From the NCBI RefSeq assembly GCF_040958695.1, contig NZ_CP162599.1, positions 3,320,001 through 3,384,000 of the forward strand: 64,000 nucleotides of DNA. The letters are read 5' to 3'. The notes under the pieces were generated by a model, which saw nothing but the letters and a program-made list of their open reading frames with translations, was not told the origin of the DNA and did no database searches. Position 1 is the first letter of the stretch, and each line of letters starts with the position of its first letter. Made by a program: the position numbers and the translations under genes. This stretch comes from Ornithinibacillus sp. 4-3. GTDB lineage: Bacteria; Bacillota; Bacilli; Bacillales; Amphibacillaceae. Positions 43,605-51,620 of this stretch are shown one piece after another.

Positions 43605-45065
43605 TCAGCCTTTCATTTTATTCCCTTGGCGCCATTCACGTGGTGTCATATTGGTTGTTTCTTTAAAAACTCTACTAAAATAATTTGCTTGTTTAAAACC
43701 AACTTCCTCTGCCACTTGCTGGATTGGATAATCTGTCGTATTTAGAATTTCTTTTGCTTTATCCATACGGATTTGGAGCAATAGCTGCCTAAATGATTGT
43801 TGTAGGCGCTTTGAAAGTAAATGGCTAAAATAAGATGGACTTCTACCTACATATTCTGCTACTTCAATTAAGGAAAGCTCAGGTTCTGCGTAATTTTCCT
43901 CCATATATCGAATCGCTGTTTCAATCACATCAAATTTCACTGTATTCTTTTCAATCACTTGAAATAAATCATTGATAAATAGAATAAAGTCTTGAACAAT
44001 TCGATAAAGTACTGGCTCATATAAAACACGATGAAATATGCTCTGGTAAGCGTCCTCACATTGGGTAATTCCTTTTTGTTTCATAAATCTGCGAACCTGT
44101 GCAAGAATACTTGTTAATCGAGTACGTAGCAAGCCTGGCTCTGGGTAGGGCATAGTAATCGTAAAGAAATCCTGATACATCCATGTTTTAATTCCTTCAC
44201 GATCTGCAGCCTCTAACATATGGATCCAATTACGTTGTTCTTCCATCGTTAAAAATGGGTCCATATCCACCCAATTTCTCATAGTATTTGTTGATAAGAC
44301 TTGTCTATATCCTCGAAAAAAGGTTAGCTCCATTGTTTGAAGTGCCTGCAAATAAATTTGGTGTAAGGACTTATCATTACTTGCTTCATGTACCACAATA
44401 GATAGAGGCTTCCCATTCGTTTGTTCCCATTCACTTAATAGCCGCTGCGCTTGTTCATAGGCTTTTGGAAAATCTTTTCTAAAGACCAGCACTATCCCAT
44501 CGCTACGGGAAAATAGGAGTGGTTGATCATAAAAATCAAACTGTTCAATAAAGACTTGAAGCAGATCCAAATCTGCTTTATATTCTGGTTTTAATAAATA
44601 TACCGGATACAAGAAAGAGGTGTAATCATCTCGAAATAAGGAATGATAATTAATTTCCTGTATGTTTTTTTCAAAAGGTTCGTTGCGATTAATTTCTCCT
44701 AGTTGATGAATTGCTTGCTGCAGTCCTTGTTTAATGCGGGTCGGAGAAATTGGTTTTACCCATAAGTCAATAGCCTTCATGGACATCGCTTGTGTAGCAC
44801 GCTCAAATGTAGCTTCTGCTGTCATTGCAATAACTTTCCCTCGATAAACACTAAGATAAGTATAGATTAACTCCCACTTATCTTCAGGTATCATGTCTAA
44901 TTCCAAACAAAGGATATGTGGTGCATTATTTTCTAGTATCTCTAGAACAGCCGCTAATTGCGTATCTGTTTGAATTTCCGAGATAGGAAAAGCATATTTT
45001 GAAATCAACCATTTAATCCCAAGCATTTCCTGTTGATCACGATCAAATATGGATAAAACATACAT
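43605..45065 (-). CDS. YesN-like AraC-family regulator with a degenerate receiver domain
   Basis: Cytoplasmic regulator of 486 residues from the ATG at 45065; an upstream ATG at 45074 overlaps the AAAGGG site. Residues 1-120 look like a response-regulator receiver: an acidic start (FDRDQQE), an LCLEL stretch where the phospho-Asp should lie, a Thr in MTAEAT and a Lys-Pro in LWVKPIS. The expected Asp before the IP/MP turn is not in its normal position (LELDMIP), so phosphorylation is doubtful. The middle 250 residues are unassigned. The C-terminal 100 residues form two AraC helix-turn-helices (SLIEVAEYVGRSPSYFSHLL and IQQVAEEVGFKQANYFSRVFK). No histidine kinase gene is adjacent. Confidence 0.85.
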   Translation of the reverse strand: MYVLSIFDRDQQEMLGIKWLISKYAFPISEIQTDTQLAAVLEILENNAPHILCLELDMIPEDKWELIYTYLSVYRGKVIAMTAEATFERATQAMSMKAIDLWVKPISPTRIKQGLQQAIHQLGEINRNEPFEKNIQEINYHSLFRDDYTSFLYPVYLLKPEYKADLDLLQVFIEQFDFYDQPLLFSRSDGIVLVFRKDFPKAYEQAQRLLSEWEQTNGKPLSIVVHEASNDKSLHQIYLQALQTMELTFFRGYRQVLSTNTMRNWVDMDPFLTMEEQRNWIHMLEAADREGIKTWMYQDFFTITMPYPEPGLLRTRLTSILAQVRRFMKQKGITQCEDAYQSIFHRVLYEPVLYRIVQDFILFINDLFQVIEKNTVKFDVIETAIRYMEENYAEPELSLIEVAEYVGRSPSYFSHLLSKRLQQSFRQLLLQIRMDKAKEILNTTDYPIQQVAEEVGFKQANYFSRVFKETTNMTPREWRQGNKMKG

Positions 45066-45104
45066 TATACTCATCCCTTTAGTTTAGAGAATTTCCCATA
45101 ATAA

Positions 45105-45163
45105 AAAACCTTCTAAGATTATTGTACCATTAGTCGAAATCGGTACGTTACTTAGAAGGTTTT
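45105..45163 (-). terminator. Terminator of the VanX-like gene
   Basis: AAAACCTTCTAAG and its complement form a 13-bp stem around a long loop, followed leftward by TTTTATT. Confidence 0.65.
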
Positions 45164-45175
45164 GCTTAGCTATTA

Positions 45176-45871
45176 TTATTCTATATTCGGAACTGGTAAC
45201 TGTGTGAAAAGTGCATGCGGTTTGTTAAAATAAGCTGCCCATTCACGGTCACCATATGAGAAATGCCACCATTCACTATCCAATGGAGCAAACCCAACTT
45301 TCAGCATGCAAGCACGTAATAATTGGCGATTATGCCAAGCTTCCTTACTGATAAAAGGAGATAATGTATACGTGTCTTTGGCATAAGAATGAATAGGCGT
45401 ACCAAAATCAATAGGACCTTCAGGAGTTACAATCTGCACATCAACTGCTCCACCTGTTGGATGTCCAGCCACATCTGGTGCTGCAGAGAAACGATGAGCT
45501 CTCTCTTTCAGCTTGTCCCCTTCTAATGTTGGATCCGCTTCAAGCTCGAGCTTTGTAATACGCTCGAAATTACTTTTCTGAATATCTAATGAACGATAGC
45601 CACAGTAAATTTCCAAATCATAATCTGGATGAATCGCCTTTACTTCCGCTTGAGCTTTTACTAGCATTGGAATAAGAGCTTCACGTACAAATACATGGTC
45701 TCCAGTATACAAGCGATAATCTTCTAAAATATGAATTTTCCCTGTGAATTCCTCACCAATTGGAACAAGCTTACTTCCATCATCTTTTACTGGTCTCCCT
45801 GACATATCTTTGTAAGTAATAAATTTATCCGCTAACGCTTCATATACTTCATTTAATTCAACCTTTGACAT
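45176..45871 (-). CDS. D-Ala-D-Ala dipeptidase, VanX/M15D family
   Basis: Zinc dipeptidase of 231 residues without a signal peptide, so cytoplasmic. The family zinc and catalytic elements are present: an Arg in YCGYRSLDIQ near residue 90, His and Asp in GHPTGGAVDVQ near 137-144, and Glu and His in DSEWWHFSYG near 200-203. VanX-type enzymes hydrolyse D-Ala-D-Ala; outside vancomycin-resistance clusters the related DdpX/YcdD-type proteins recycle D-dipeptides from cell wall. No vanA/vanH/vanS genes are nearby, so a scavenging role fits the peptide-uptake setting better than resistance. AAGGAG lies 9 bases before the ATG. Confidence 0.85.
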   Translation of the reverse strand: MSKVELNEVYEALADKFITYKDMSGRPVKDDGSKLVPIGEEFTGKIHILEDYRLYTGDHVFVREALIPMLVKAQAEVKAIHPDYDLEIYCGYRSLDIQKSNFERITKLELEADPTLEGDKLKERAHRFSAAPDVAGHPTGGAVDVQIVTPEGPIDFGTPIHSYAKDTYTLSPFISKEAWHNRQLLRACMLKVGFAPLDSEWWHFSYGDREWAAYFNKPHALFTQLPVPNIE

Positions 45872-45912
45872 TCTATTTCACTCCTTCTTCGAAAAAACGA
45901 TTTTGATTTTAT

Positions 45913-46192
45913 AGTGCGTGTTCAAAAAGGCCAGTAAAAAGGACCGTCATCGGTTAAGTTCGCAACGTCACGCGAGCAACACCGATACTAGCACGTCGTG
46001 TGCGTCGAAAGTTCAAGGCATCGCAGCTTAGAGTAGCGGACTTCTACAGGATGTAGTGACTTCTGTGTTGTCCACAGGACGTGGATGGTTTTAATAGAAG
46101 TTCCGCTATGGCTTTAATACATGAGCAACGGAAAAGCAAGCTAACGCAGAAATTCGATGTGTCATTTTTGTTGGACTTTTTTGAACATCCTC
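45913..46192. mobile_element. MITE-like element, long copy
   Basis: A 280-base non-coding repeat filling most of the gene-free stretch 45872-46247. Its ends are imperfect inverted repeats of about 30 bases (outer core TGTTCAAAAAG). The left third, through GTGCGTCGAAAGTTCAAGGC, and the right end, ACGCAGAAATTCG onward, match the copy at 60045-60261 almost base for base. The centre differs and contains its own inverted pair (TAGCGGACTTCTA with TAGAAGTTCCGCTA). No transposase is encoded, so mobilisation in trans is assumed. Confidence 0.7.
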
Positions 46193-46206
46193 TTATACAG
46201 CAAAAA

Positions 46207-46232
46207 GGGCAGGTTCATGGAAAGTCCTGCCC
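46207..46232 (-). terminator. Terminator of the M20D amidohydrolase gene
   Basis: GGGCAGG and CCTGCCC form a 7-bp stem with a 12-base loop, followed leftward by TTTTTGCTG. Confidence 0.75.
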
Positions 46233-46247
46233 CTCATTCTAATTATT

Positions 46248-47429
46248 TTACTTTAATCTATTAGCATTAGCTACTGCAGCAACAAAGACTTTTGCTCCTA
46301 CTAGAAGTGCATCTTCTTTAATATCAAAACGTGGATGGTGATGTGGGAATACTTTGCTATCATCATCTAGTCTTGCTCCAACATTGAAGAAAGTTCCAGG
46401 TACTTTCTGAACATAATATGTGAAGTCTTCTGCACCCATTCCAGGTTTCTTCTCACTTACATTCTCTTCTCCTAATGTTTCGATAGCTACATCACGTAAA
46501 TACTGTGTTTCTTTAGGATGATTCCATAACGCATCATAACCACGAGAATATTTAATTTCACAACTTGCACCTGTTAATGCACATGTTGCTTCTGTAATTT
46601 CTTTCATACGATTTTCTAGTAAATCACGAATATCCGGATCATAAGAACGAATCGTACCGTTGAGTGTCACACTGTCTGGAATTACATTTCCAGCATTACC
46701 AGTATGAATAGATCCGATAGATAATACAGCTGACTCAATTGGATCTACATTTCTACTAACAATTTGCTGTAAGTTTACTACAAGATGACCTACTGTTAAA
46801 ACAGGGTCAACCGTTGTATGTGGATGTGCTCCATGACCGCCTTTTCCGTTAATTGTAATTTCAAATGCATCTGCTGCAGCTGAAGTATAGCCTTCACAGT
46901 AATTGATTGTACCGCATGGTGTTGTACTAGATAAATGCGCTCCAAATACATAATCTACACCATCTAAACAACCATCTTCTACCATTGGTTTAGCTCCACC
47001 TGGCGCAATCTCTTCTGCATGTTGATGAAGGAAAACAACTGTTCCTTCTAACTCTTCACGATGTTTAGCTAATACCGTTGCAACCCCTAATAAAGTTGCC
47101 GTATGTCCATCATGACCACAAGCATGCATCTTATTAGGTACTTTTGATTTATACTCAACATCTTTTTCATCCTGAATTGGAAGTGCATCAAAATCAGCAC
47201 GTAGGGCAATTGTTTTTCCAGGCTTACCACCTTTTAATGTACCAACTACTCCTCTTCCTCCAACCTCTGTACGTACGTCAATATCAAGGCTTCTTAAATA
47301 ATCTGCAATAACTTGAGGTGTTCTGACTTCTTCAAATCCTAACTCTGGGTTCTCATGTAAATCACGACGAATTTCAACCATCTTTGGAAAAATCTCTTCT
47401 AATTCTTTATGTAGTGCCTGAATATCCAT
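46248..47429 (-). CDS. M20D amidohydrolase (N-acyl-amino-acid / hippurate hydrolase type)
   Basis: Metal-dependent amidohydrolase of 393 residues. The N-terminal signature RRDLHENPELGFEE is typical of M20D. Ligands appear in HACGHDGHTA (near residue 100; the Cys of this motif is a metal ligand in the family), in HQHAEEIAPGGA (Glu-Glu near 137) and in a C-terminal His (FPHHHPRFD). The dimerisation domain has GKGGHGAHPHTTVDP. It hydrolyses N-acetyl, N-benzoyl or similar amides of amino acids. AAGGAGAGG lies 7 bases before the ATG. A hairpin separates it from the transporter operon upstream and it has its own promoter with a palindrome over the -10 box. Confidence 0.92.
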   Translation of the reverse strand: MDIQALHKELEEIFPKMVEIRRDLHENPELGFEEVRTPQVIADYLRSLDIDVRTEVGGRGVVGTLKGGKPGKTIALRADFDALPIQDEKDVEYKSKVPNKMHACGHDGHTATLLGVATVLAKHREELEGTVVFLHQHAEEIAPGGAKPMVEDGCLDGVDYVFGAHLSSTTPCGTINYCEGYTSAAADAFEITINGKGGHGAHPHTTVDPVLTVGHLVVNLQQIVSRNVDPIESAVLSIGSIHTGNAGNVIPDSVTLNGTIRSYDPDIRDLLENRMKEITEATCALTGASCEIKYSRGYDALWNHPKETQYLRDVAIETLGEENVSEKKPGMGAEDFTYYVQKVPGTFFNVGARLDDDSKVFPHHHPRFDIKEDALLVGAKVFVAAVANANRLK

Positions 47430-47458
47430 TATACCTCTCCTTGCTATTATTTAATAAA

Positions 47459-47503
47459 TCGCTTACAAAATCTATTATAAGCGAATTGTGAATTATTTAC
47501 CAA
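47459..47503 (-). promoter_or_regulatory. Promoter of the M20D gene with inverted repeat over the -10 box
   Basis: On the minus strand TTGGTA (47503-47498), an 18-base spacer and a perfect TATAAT (47479-47474). A TCGCTTA/TAAGCGA inverted repeat (47459-47484) spans the -10 box and the predicted start site, which suits a repressor operator. Confidence 0.5.
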
Positions 47504-47540
47504 TACGAAATAATTATTTTCATAGTTATTTCTATGAAAA

Positions 47541-47584
47541 TAAGAGTCTATTCTCTGTAGGTATGCCTTAAGAATAGACTCTTA
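47541..47584 (-). terminator. Terminator after transporter 3 operon
   Basis: AAGAGTCTATTCT and AGAATAGACTCTT form a perfect 13-bp stem with a T-rich tail on either side. It lies just beyond the ATPase stop at 47595. Confidence 0.75.
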
Positions 47585-47594
47585 AAATTTTTGT

Positions 47595-48647
47595 TTATTG
47601 ATGAGGATTTGATGCAATTTCCTCTTGTTTATCATCTTTCACCAAATGAATTAATGGATGATGACAAGCTACATAATGATTAGGTAGTAATTCTCTATAT
47701 TCTGGTTTCTCTTGCTTACAAACTTCATCAGCAAATGGACATCTTGGGTGAAAGTGGCATCCTGATGGCGGATTACTAGGATTTGGTATTTCACCCTTAA
47801 TCAATTGCTTTTCTTTACGAAATTTCGGATCTGGAATAGGAACAGATTCTAACAGTGCTTGTGTATAAGGATGAAGAGGTCTCTCGAAGATTTCATCCCT
47901 TTCTGCAAGCTCGACCAGCCTACCAAGATACATAACTCCGATACGATTACTGATATGACGAACAACAGGTAGTCCATGGGCGATAAATATATATGTCAAA
48001 TCCAGTTCTCTCTGTAGTTTCTTTAATAAGTTTAATATTTGTGCCTGTATAGAAACATCTAATGCCGAAACCGCTTCATCACATATAATCACTTTTGGTT
48101 TTAAAGCGAGAGCTCTAGCAATTCCAATCCGCTGACGTTGACCTCCACTAAATTCATGAGGATATCTTTTCAATTGATGCTCCTGAAGCCCTACTAAACT
48201 CATTAATTCTAAAACTTGCTTTCTTAACTCTTTTCCAGACGCTAGTTTATGTACAACTAAGGGCTCTCCGATAATCTGCTCCACAGTCATACGAGGATTA
48301 AGTGAAGAATAGGGATCTTGAAATATCACCTGCAAATCTCTTCTTGCTTTTCGTAATTCTTCTTGGCTTAATCCAGCAAGATCCTTATCATCAAAATAAA
48401 TATGCCCTTCTGTCGCATCTAGCAACCCCAAAATAAGCTGGCCTGTTGTTGATTTACCACACCCTGATTCACCAACAATACCTAAAGTTTCTCCTTCAAA
48501 CACATCAAAATTAATTCCATCAACCGCTCTTATTTTAGATACTTCTTTCTTAATCAACCCTTTTGATAATTCAAAGTGTTTTTTTAAGTCTCTTACTTTT
48601 ATGAGTAATTCTCTCTCTGACTCCTTTTTATCACTTGTCCTTACCAT
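47595..48647 (-). CDS. ABC transporter 3 ATP-binding protein (OppF/DppF type)
   Basis: ATPase of 350 residues from the ATG at 48647, 7 bases after AGGAGG; the longer frame begins in the preceding gene. Walker A is GESGCGKSTTG, the Q-loop is IFQDPYSSLNPRMT, the signature is FSGGQRQRIG and Walker B is IICDEAVSALD. The H-loop reads IAHGLPVV where the other five ATPases here have SHD or THD; the His itself is kept. The C-terminal Cys motif is GCHFHPRCPFADEVC. It is the last gene of the operon, followed by a terminator. Confidence 0.93.
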   Translation of the reverse strand: MVRTSDKKESERELLIKVRDLKKHFELSKGLIKKEVSKIRAVDGINFDVFEGETLGIVGESGCGKSTTGQLILGLLDATEGHIYFDDKDLAGLSQEELRKARRDLQVIFQDPYSSLNPRMTVEQIIGEPLVVHKLASGKELRKQVLELMSLVGLQEHQLKRYPHEFSGGQRQRIGIARALALKPKVIICDEAVSALDVSIQAQILNLLKKLQRELDLTYIFIAHGLPVVRHISNRIGVMYLGRLVELAERDEIFERPLHPYTQALLESVPIPDPKFRKEKQLIKGEIPNPSNPPSGCHFHPRCPFADEVCKQEKPEYRELLPNHYVACHHPLIHLVKDDKQEEIASNPHQ

Positions 48648-48658
48648 GTATTCCCCTC

Positions 48659-49621
48659 CTATACCTTGATACAACGTTTCGCATGAGTTTCACTTACATA
48701 TTCTAATTCTGGATGAACTAATGTACATTCCTTATCCGCTAAAGGGCATCGTGGATGAAATTTACAGCCAGTCGGCATTTCAGAAGGATTCGGAACCGTT
48801 CCTTCAATAGAATATAAATCATCAACAACATCGTGAACTTTTGGTATAGAATCCATTAGTCCTTTTGTATAAGGATGTATCGGATTTTCAAACAATTCAT
48901 ACACGGGCGCTTCTTCAACTACTTCACCAGCATACATAACGACCACACGATCAGCAGTTTCAGCAACTACCCCCAAGTCATGGGTTATCATTAGAATTCC
49001 TGTATTAGCTTCTTCTTTTAAATTACGCATCAGTGCTAAAATTTGCGCCTGAATCGTTACATCTAAAGCTGTTGTCGGTTCGTCCGCAATTAACAAGCTT
49101 GGATTACACGATAAAGCCATTGCAATCATAACCCTTTGACGCATACCACCTGATAGTTGATGAGGAAAACGTCTCATCGCTTTTTCAGCATCCGGGATGC
49201 CAACCAACTCTAACATTTCAATCCCTTTTTGATCAGCCTTTTCTTTTGATAAATTAAAATGGAGCATTAATGATTCCCTGATTTGAAATCCATTTGTAAA
49301 AACTGGATTCAAAGCTGTCATTGGCTCTTGAAAAATCATAGAAATTTCTTTCCCTCTTAATCCCCTATACTCTTTTTTACTAATCTTACGTAAATCTCTT
49401 CCTTTAAAAAAAATCTCACCATCATAAACCTCACCATTCGGTGGAAGTATCCCCATTAAAGCAAGGGATGTAACACTTTTCCCGCTTCCAGATTCTCCTA
49501 CGATGGCTAAGGTTTCTCCTTCTTCCATACTGAATGTAACGCCATTAACAGTGGATACATAACCGTCATCTGTTTTGAAACGGACTTTTAAATTTTTAAT
49601 ATCTAAAAGTTTATTACTCAA
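48659..49621 (-). CDS. ABC transporter 3 ATP-binding protein (OppD/DppD type)
   Basis: ATPase of 320 residues with a TTG start at 49621, 4 bases after AGGTGA. Walker A is GESGSGKSV, the Q-loop is IFQEPMTALNP, the signature is LSGGMRQRV, Walker B is [11 protein letters not shown] and the H-loop is MITHDLGVV. The C-terminal motif is GCKFHPRCPLADKEC. It pairs with the following OppF-type ATPase after 11 bases. Confidence 0.93.
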   Translation of the reverse strand: MSNKLLDIKNLKVRFKTDDGYVSTVNGVTFSMEEGETLAIVGESGSGKSVTSLALMGILPPNGEVYDGEIFFKGRDLRKISKKEYRGLRGKEISMIFQEPMTALNPVFTNGFQIRESLMLHFNLSKEKADQKGIEMLELVGIPDAEKAMRRFPHQLSGGMRQRVMIAMALSCNPSLLIADEPTTALDVTIQAQILALMRNLKEEANTGILMITHDLGVVAETADRVVVMYAGEVVEEAPVYELFENPIHPYTKGLMDSIPKVHDVVDDLYSIEGTVPNPSEMPTGCKFHPRCPLADKECTLVHPELEYVSETHAKRCIKV

Positions 49622-49636
49622 GTCTTCACCTCATCC

Positions 49637-50542
49637 CTAACTTTTTATTCTAGGATCAAGTACATCCCTCAACCAATCACCGAGGAAAATTACTCCTAAG
49701 ACGGTAATAGTAATTGCTAAACCAGGGAATGTTGCGACCCACCAACTAGTTGCAAGATATTCTCTACCATCACTTAACATAAGTCCCCAAGAAACTTCAG
49801 GAGATTGGATACCAAGACCAAGGAAACTTAGACTTGCTTCTGCGATAATAGTTGAAGCTACATTTAATGTAGCAATAACAATAAATGATGAAAGAACATT
49901 AGGTAAAATATATTTTGTAATAATCCGAAAATTCTTGGATCCAATCGCTCGAGCAGAGCTAACATAATCTCTTTCTTTTACACTTAATGTTTCACTCCGA
50001 ACCATTCGAGCGTATACCACCCATGATGTTCCTCCTAATACGAGGATAAGAGTTGTCAAGCTCGGTCCGACTATAGCTAAAATAATTAACATAAATAAAA
50101 TATTAGGAATAGCTAGAAAGGAATCCACTGTTCTCATAATAATGAAATCCCATATTTTCCCATAAAACCCTGCTAATAATCCTAAAAACATTCCAATAAT
50201 ACCGGCTAATATTACAGCACTTATTCCAACTAACAGCGATACCCTAGATCCATAAATAATTCTACTTAATATGTCCCGTCCTAAATTATCTGTCCCGAGA
50301 AGAAAATTAGTGTTTCCTCCCTCTAACCAAAATGGAGGAACTAATCTATTAGATACATCAGTTGCTGCAGGATCATACATGGCAAGAGCAGGTGCAAATA
50401 TTGCCACTAATGTAACGAACAATACGATAACCAAACCAACCATACCTGTTTTACTTTTTAATAATCTGCTTGCCAATTTTTTCACACGACTCATCGCTTT
50501 ACGATTAGGATTAGCCTGCATTTCTTCAGATACATTTTCCAT
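49637..50542 (-). CDS. ABC transporter 3 permease (OppC/DppC type)
   Basis: Membrane subunit of 301 residues with a charged cytoplasmic N-terminal tail. It has FLLGTDNLGRDILSRIIYGS, the coupling loop SARAIGSKNFRIITKYILPN, EASLSFLGLGIQSPEVSWG and the end LGDWLRDVLDPRIKS. ATG at 50542 with AAGGAGGG upstream. It starts 14 bases after the OppB-type gene. Confidence 0.93.
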   Translation of the reverse strand: MENVSEEMQANPNRKAMSRVKKLASRLLKSKTGMVGLVIVLFVTLVAIFAPALAMYDPAATDVSNRLVPPFWLEGGNTNFLLGTDNLGRDILSRIIYGSRVSLLVGISAVILAGIIGMFLGLLAGFYGKIWDFIIMRTVDSFLAIPNILFMLIILAIVGPSLTTLILVLGGTSWVVYARMVRSETLSVKERDYVSSARAIGSKNFRIITKYILPNVLSSFIVIATLNVASTIIAEASLSFLGLGIQSPEVSWGLMLSDGREYLATSWWVATFPGLAITITVLGVIFLGDWLRDVLDPRIKS

Positions 50543-50556
50543 ATAAAAGTCCCTCC

Positions 50557-51471
50557 TTAATCGTATTTAATCCTTGGATCAAGTAATCGATAAACTAAAT
50601 CTGCTAGGAGATTACTTACAATAACGAATACTGCAATTAAAAATGTCGCAGCTTGAACAACAGCCATATCGCGTAAATTAACTGCTTGAATAAGTAATTG
50701 TCCCATTCCTGGCCATGCAAAAACAGTTTCTGTAATGAGCGTTCCACCTATTAATGTAGATGTTTGAAGAGCCATAATCGTAACTACAGGGATTAGCGCA
50801 TTTCGAAATGCATGTGTATTGATTACGATTGCCTCTTTTAAACCTTTGCTTCGAGCTGTACGAACAAAATCTTGTCCTAAAATTTCAAGCATGCTAGAAC
50901 GAATCAGCCTAGTCATTTCAGCAGCAATTCCAGTTCCTAATGCGATAGCTGGTAAAACGAGATGCAGCAATCCACCTCTACCAGAGACCGGGAATATCCC
51001 CATTTGCACAGAAAAAAATAAAATCAGCATAATACCTAGCCAAAAGTTCGGCATGGCTTTTCCTAAAACAGATCCTCCAGTAATGAATAAATCTATAAAA
51101 CTATTCCTTCTAATCGCCGACCATATTCCTAGTGGTACGGATATTAAAATAGCTATTACCATTGAAGCTATAGCCAATTCTATTGTTGCTGGCAACCGTT
51201 CAAGAACTAAGCTGAAGGCGTCCGTATTGTACCTTAGTGATTCACCGAAATTCCCCTGAACCAAGTCTCCCAAGTATGTAAAATATTGCTTATAAAGGGG
51301 TTCATTGAATCCTAATGCTTCTCTTAAAGATTCTTTTTCTTCAAAAGTTGCATTTTCAGGTAACATTAGTGAAACAGGATCACCAGTAACCCGAACCAAC
51401 AGGAAAACGATTAGTGTAACAAGGAATAATACGGGGATTGTTTTCAATAAATTTGTCAGCAAATATTTCAC
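50557..51471 (-). CDS. ABC transporter 3 permease (OppB/DppB type)
   Basis: Membrane subunit of 304 residues. The GTG at 51471 is chosen because AAGGAGGT lies 6-7 bases upstream; upstream codons in frame fall in the gap. It has RVTGDPVSLMLP, AMPNFWLGIMLILFF, the coupling loop RTARSKGLKEAIVINTHAFRN and the end LLDPRIKYD. The 149-base gap to the receptor gene holds a GC-rich hairpin. Confidence 0.93.
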   Translation of the reverse strand: MKYLLTNLLKTIPVLFLVTLIVFLLVRVTGDPVSLMLPENATFEEKESLREALGFNEPLYKQYFTYLGDLVQGNFGESLRYNTDAFSLVLERLPATIELAIASMVIAILISVPLGIWSAIRRNSFIDLFITGGSVLGKAMPNFWLGIMLILFFSVQMGIFPVSGRGGLLHLVLPAIALGTGIAAEMTRLIRSSMLEILGQDFVRTARSKGLKEAIVINTHAFRNALIPVVTIMALQTSTLIGGTLITETVFAWPGMGQLLIQAVNLRDMAVVQAATFLIAVFVIVSNLLADLVYRLLDPRIKYD

Positions 51472-51588
51472 GTATTTACCTCCTTCTATAAAGTAAAACT
51501 TCATCCAGAGGGCAATGTGATGTACTAGTACGACTAGCACGCCCTGCTGAATGTTAATTAAACCGATCGGGTATACTAGAAAAATAAA

Positions 51589-51605
51589 AGGGGGAAATTC
51601 CCCCT
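51589..51605 (-). terminator. Attenuating terminator between receptor and permease of transporter 3
   Basis: Minus-strand AGGGGG-AATTT-CCCCCT followed by TTTATTTTT is a compact terminator 16 bases past the receptor stop. Partial read-through would supply the permease genes. Confidence 0.7.
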
Positions 51606-51620
51606 GGAAAATTTAGTATT

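Noticed and set aside
45176..45871. A vancomycin-resistance locus
   Set aside because: Only a VanX-like dipeptidase is present. No vanH, ligase or VanRS genes are nearby, so D-dipeptide recycling is more plausible.
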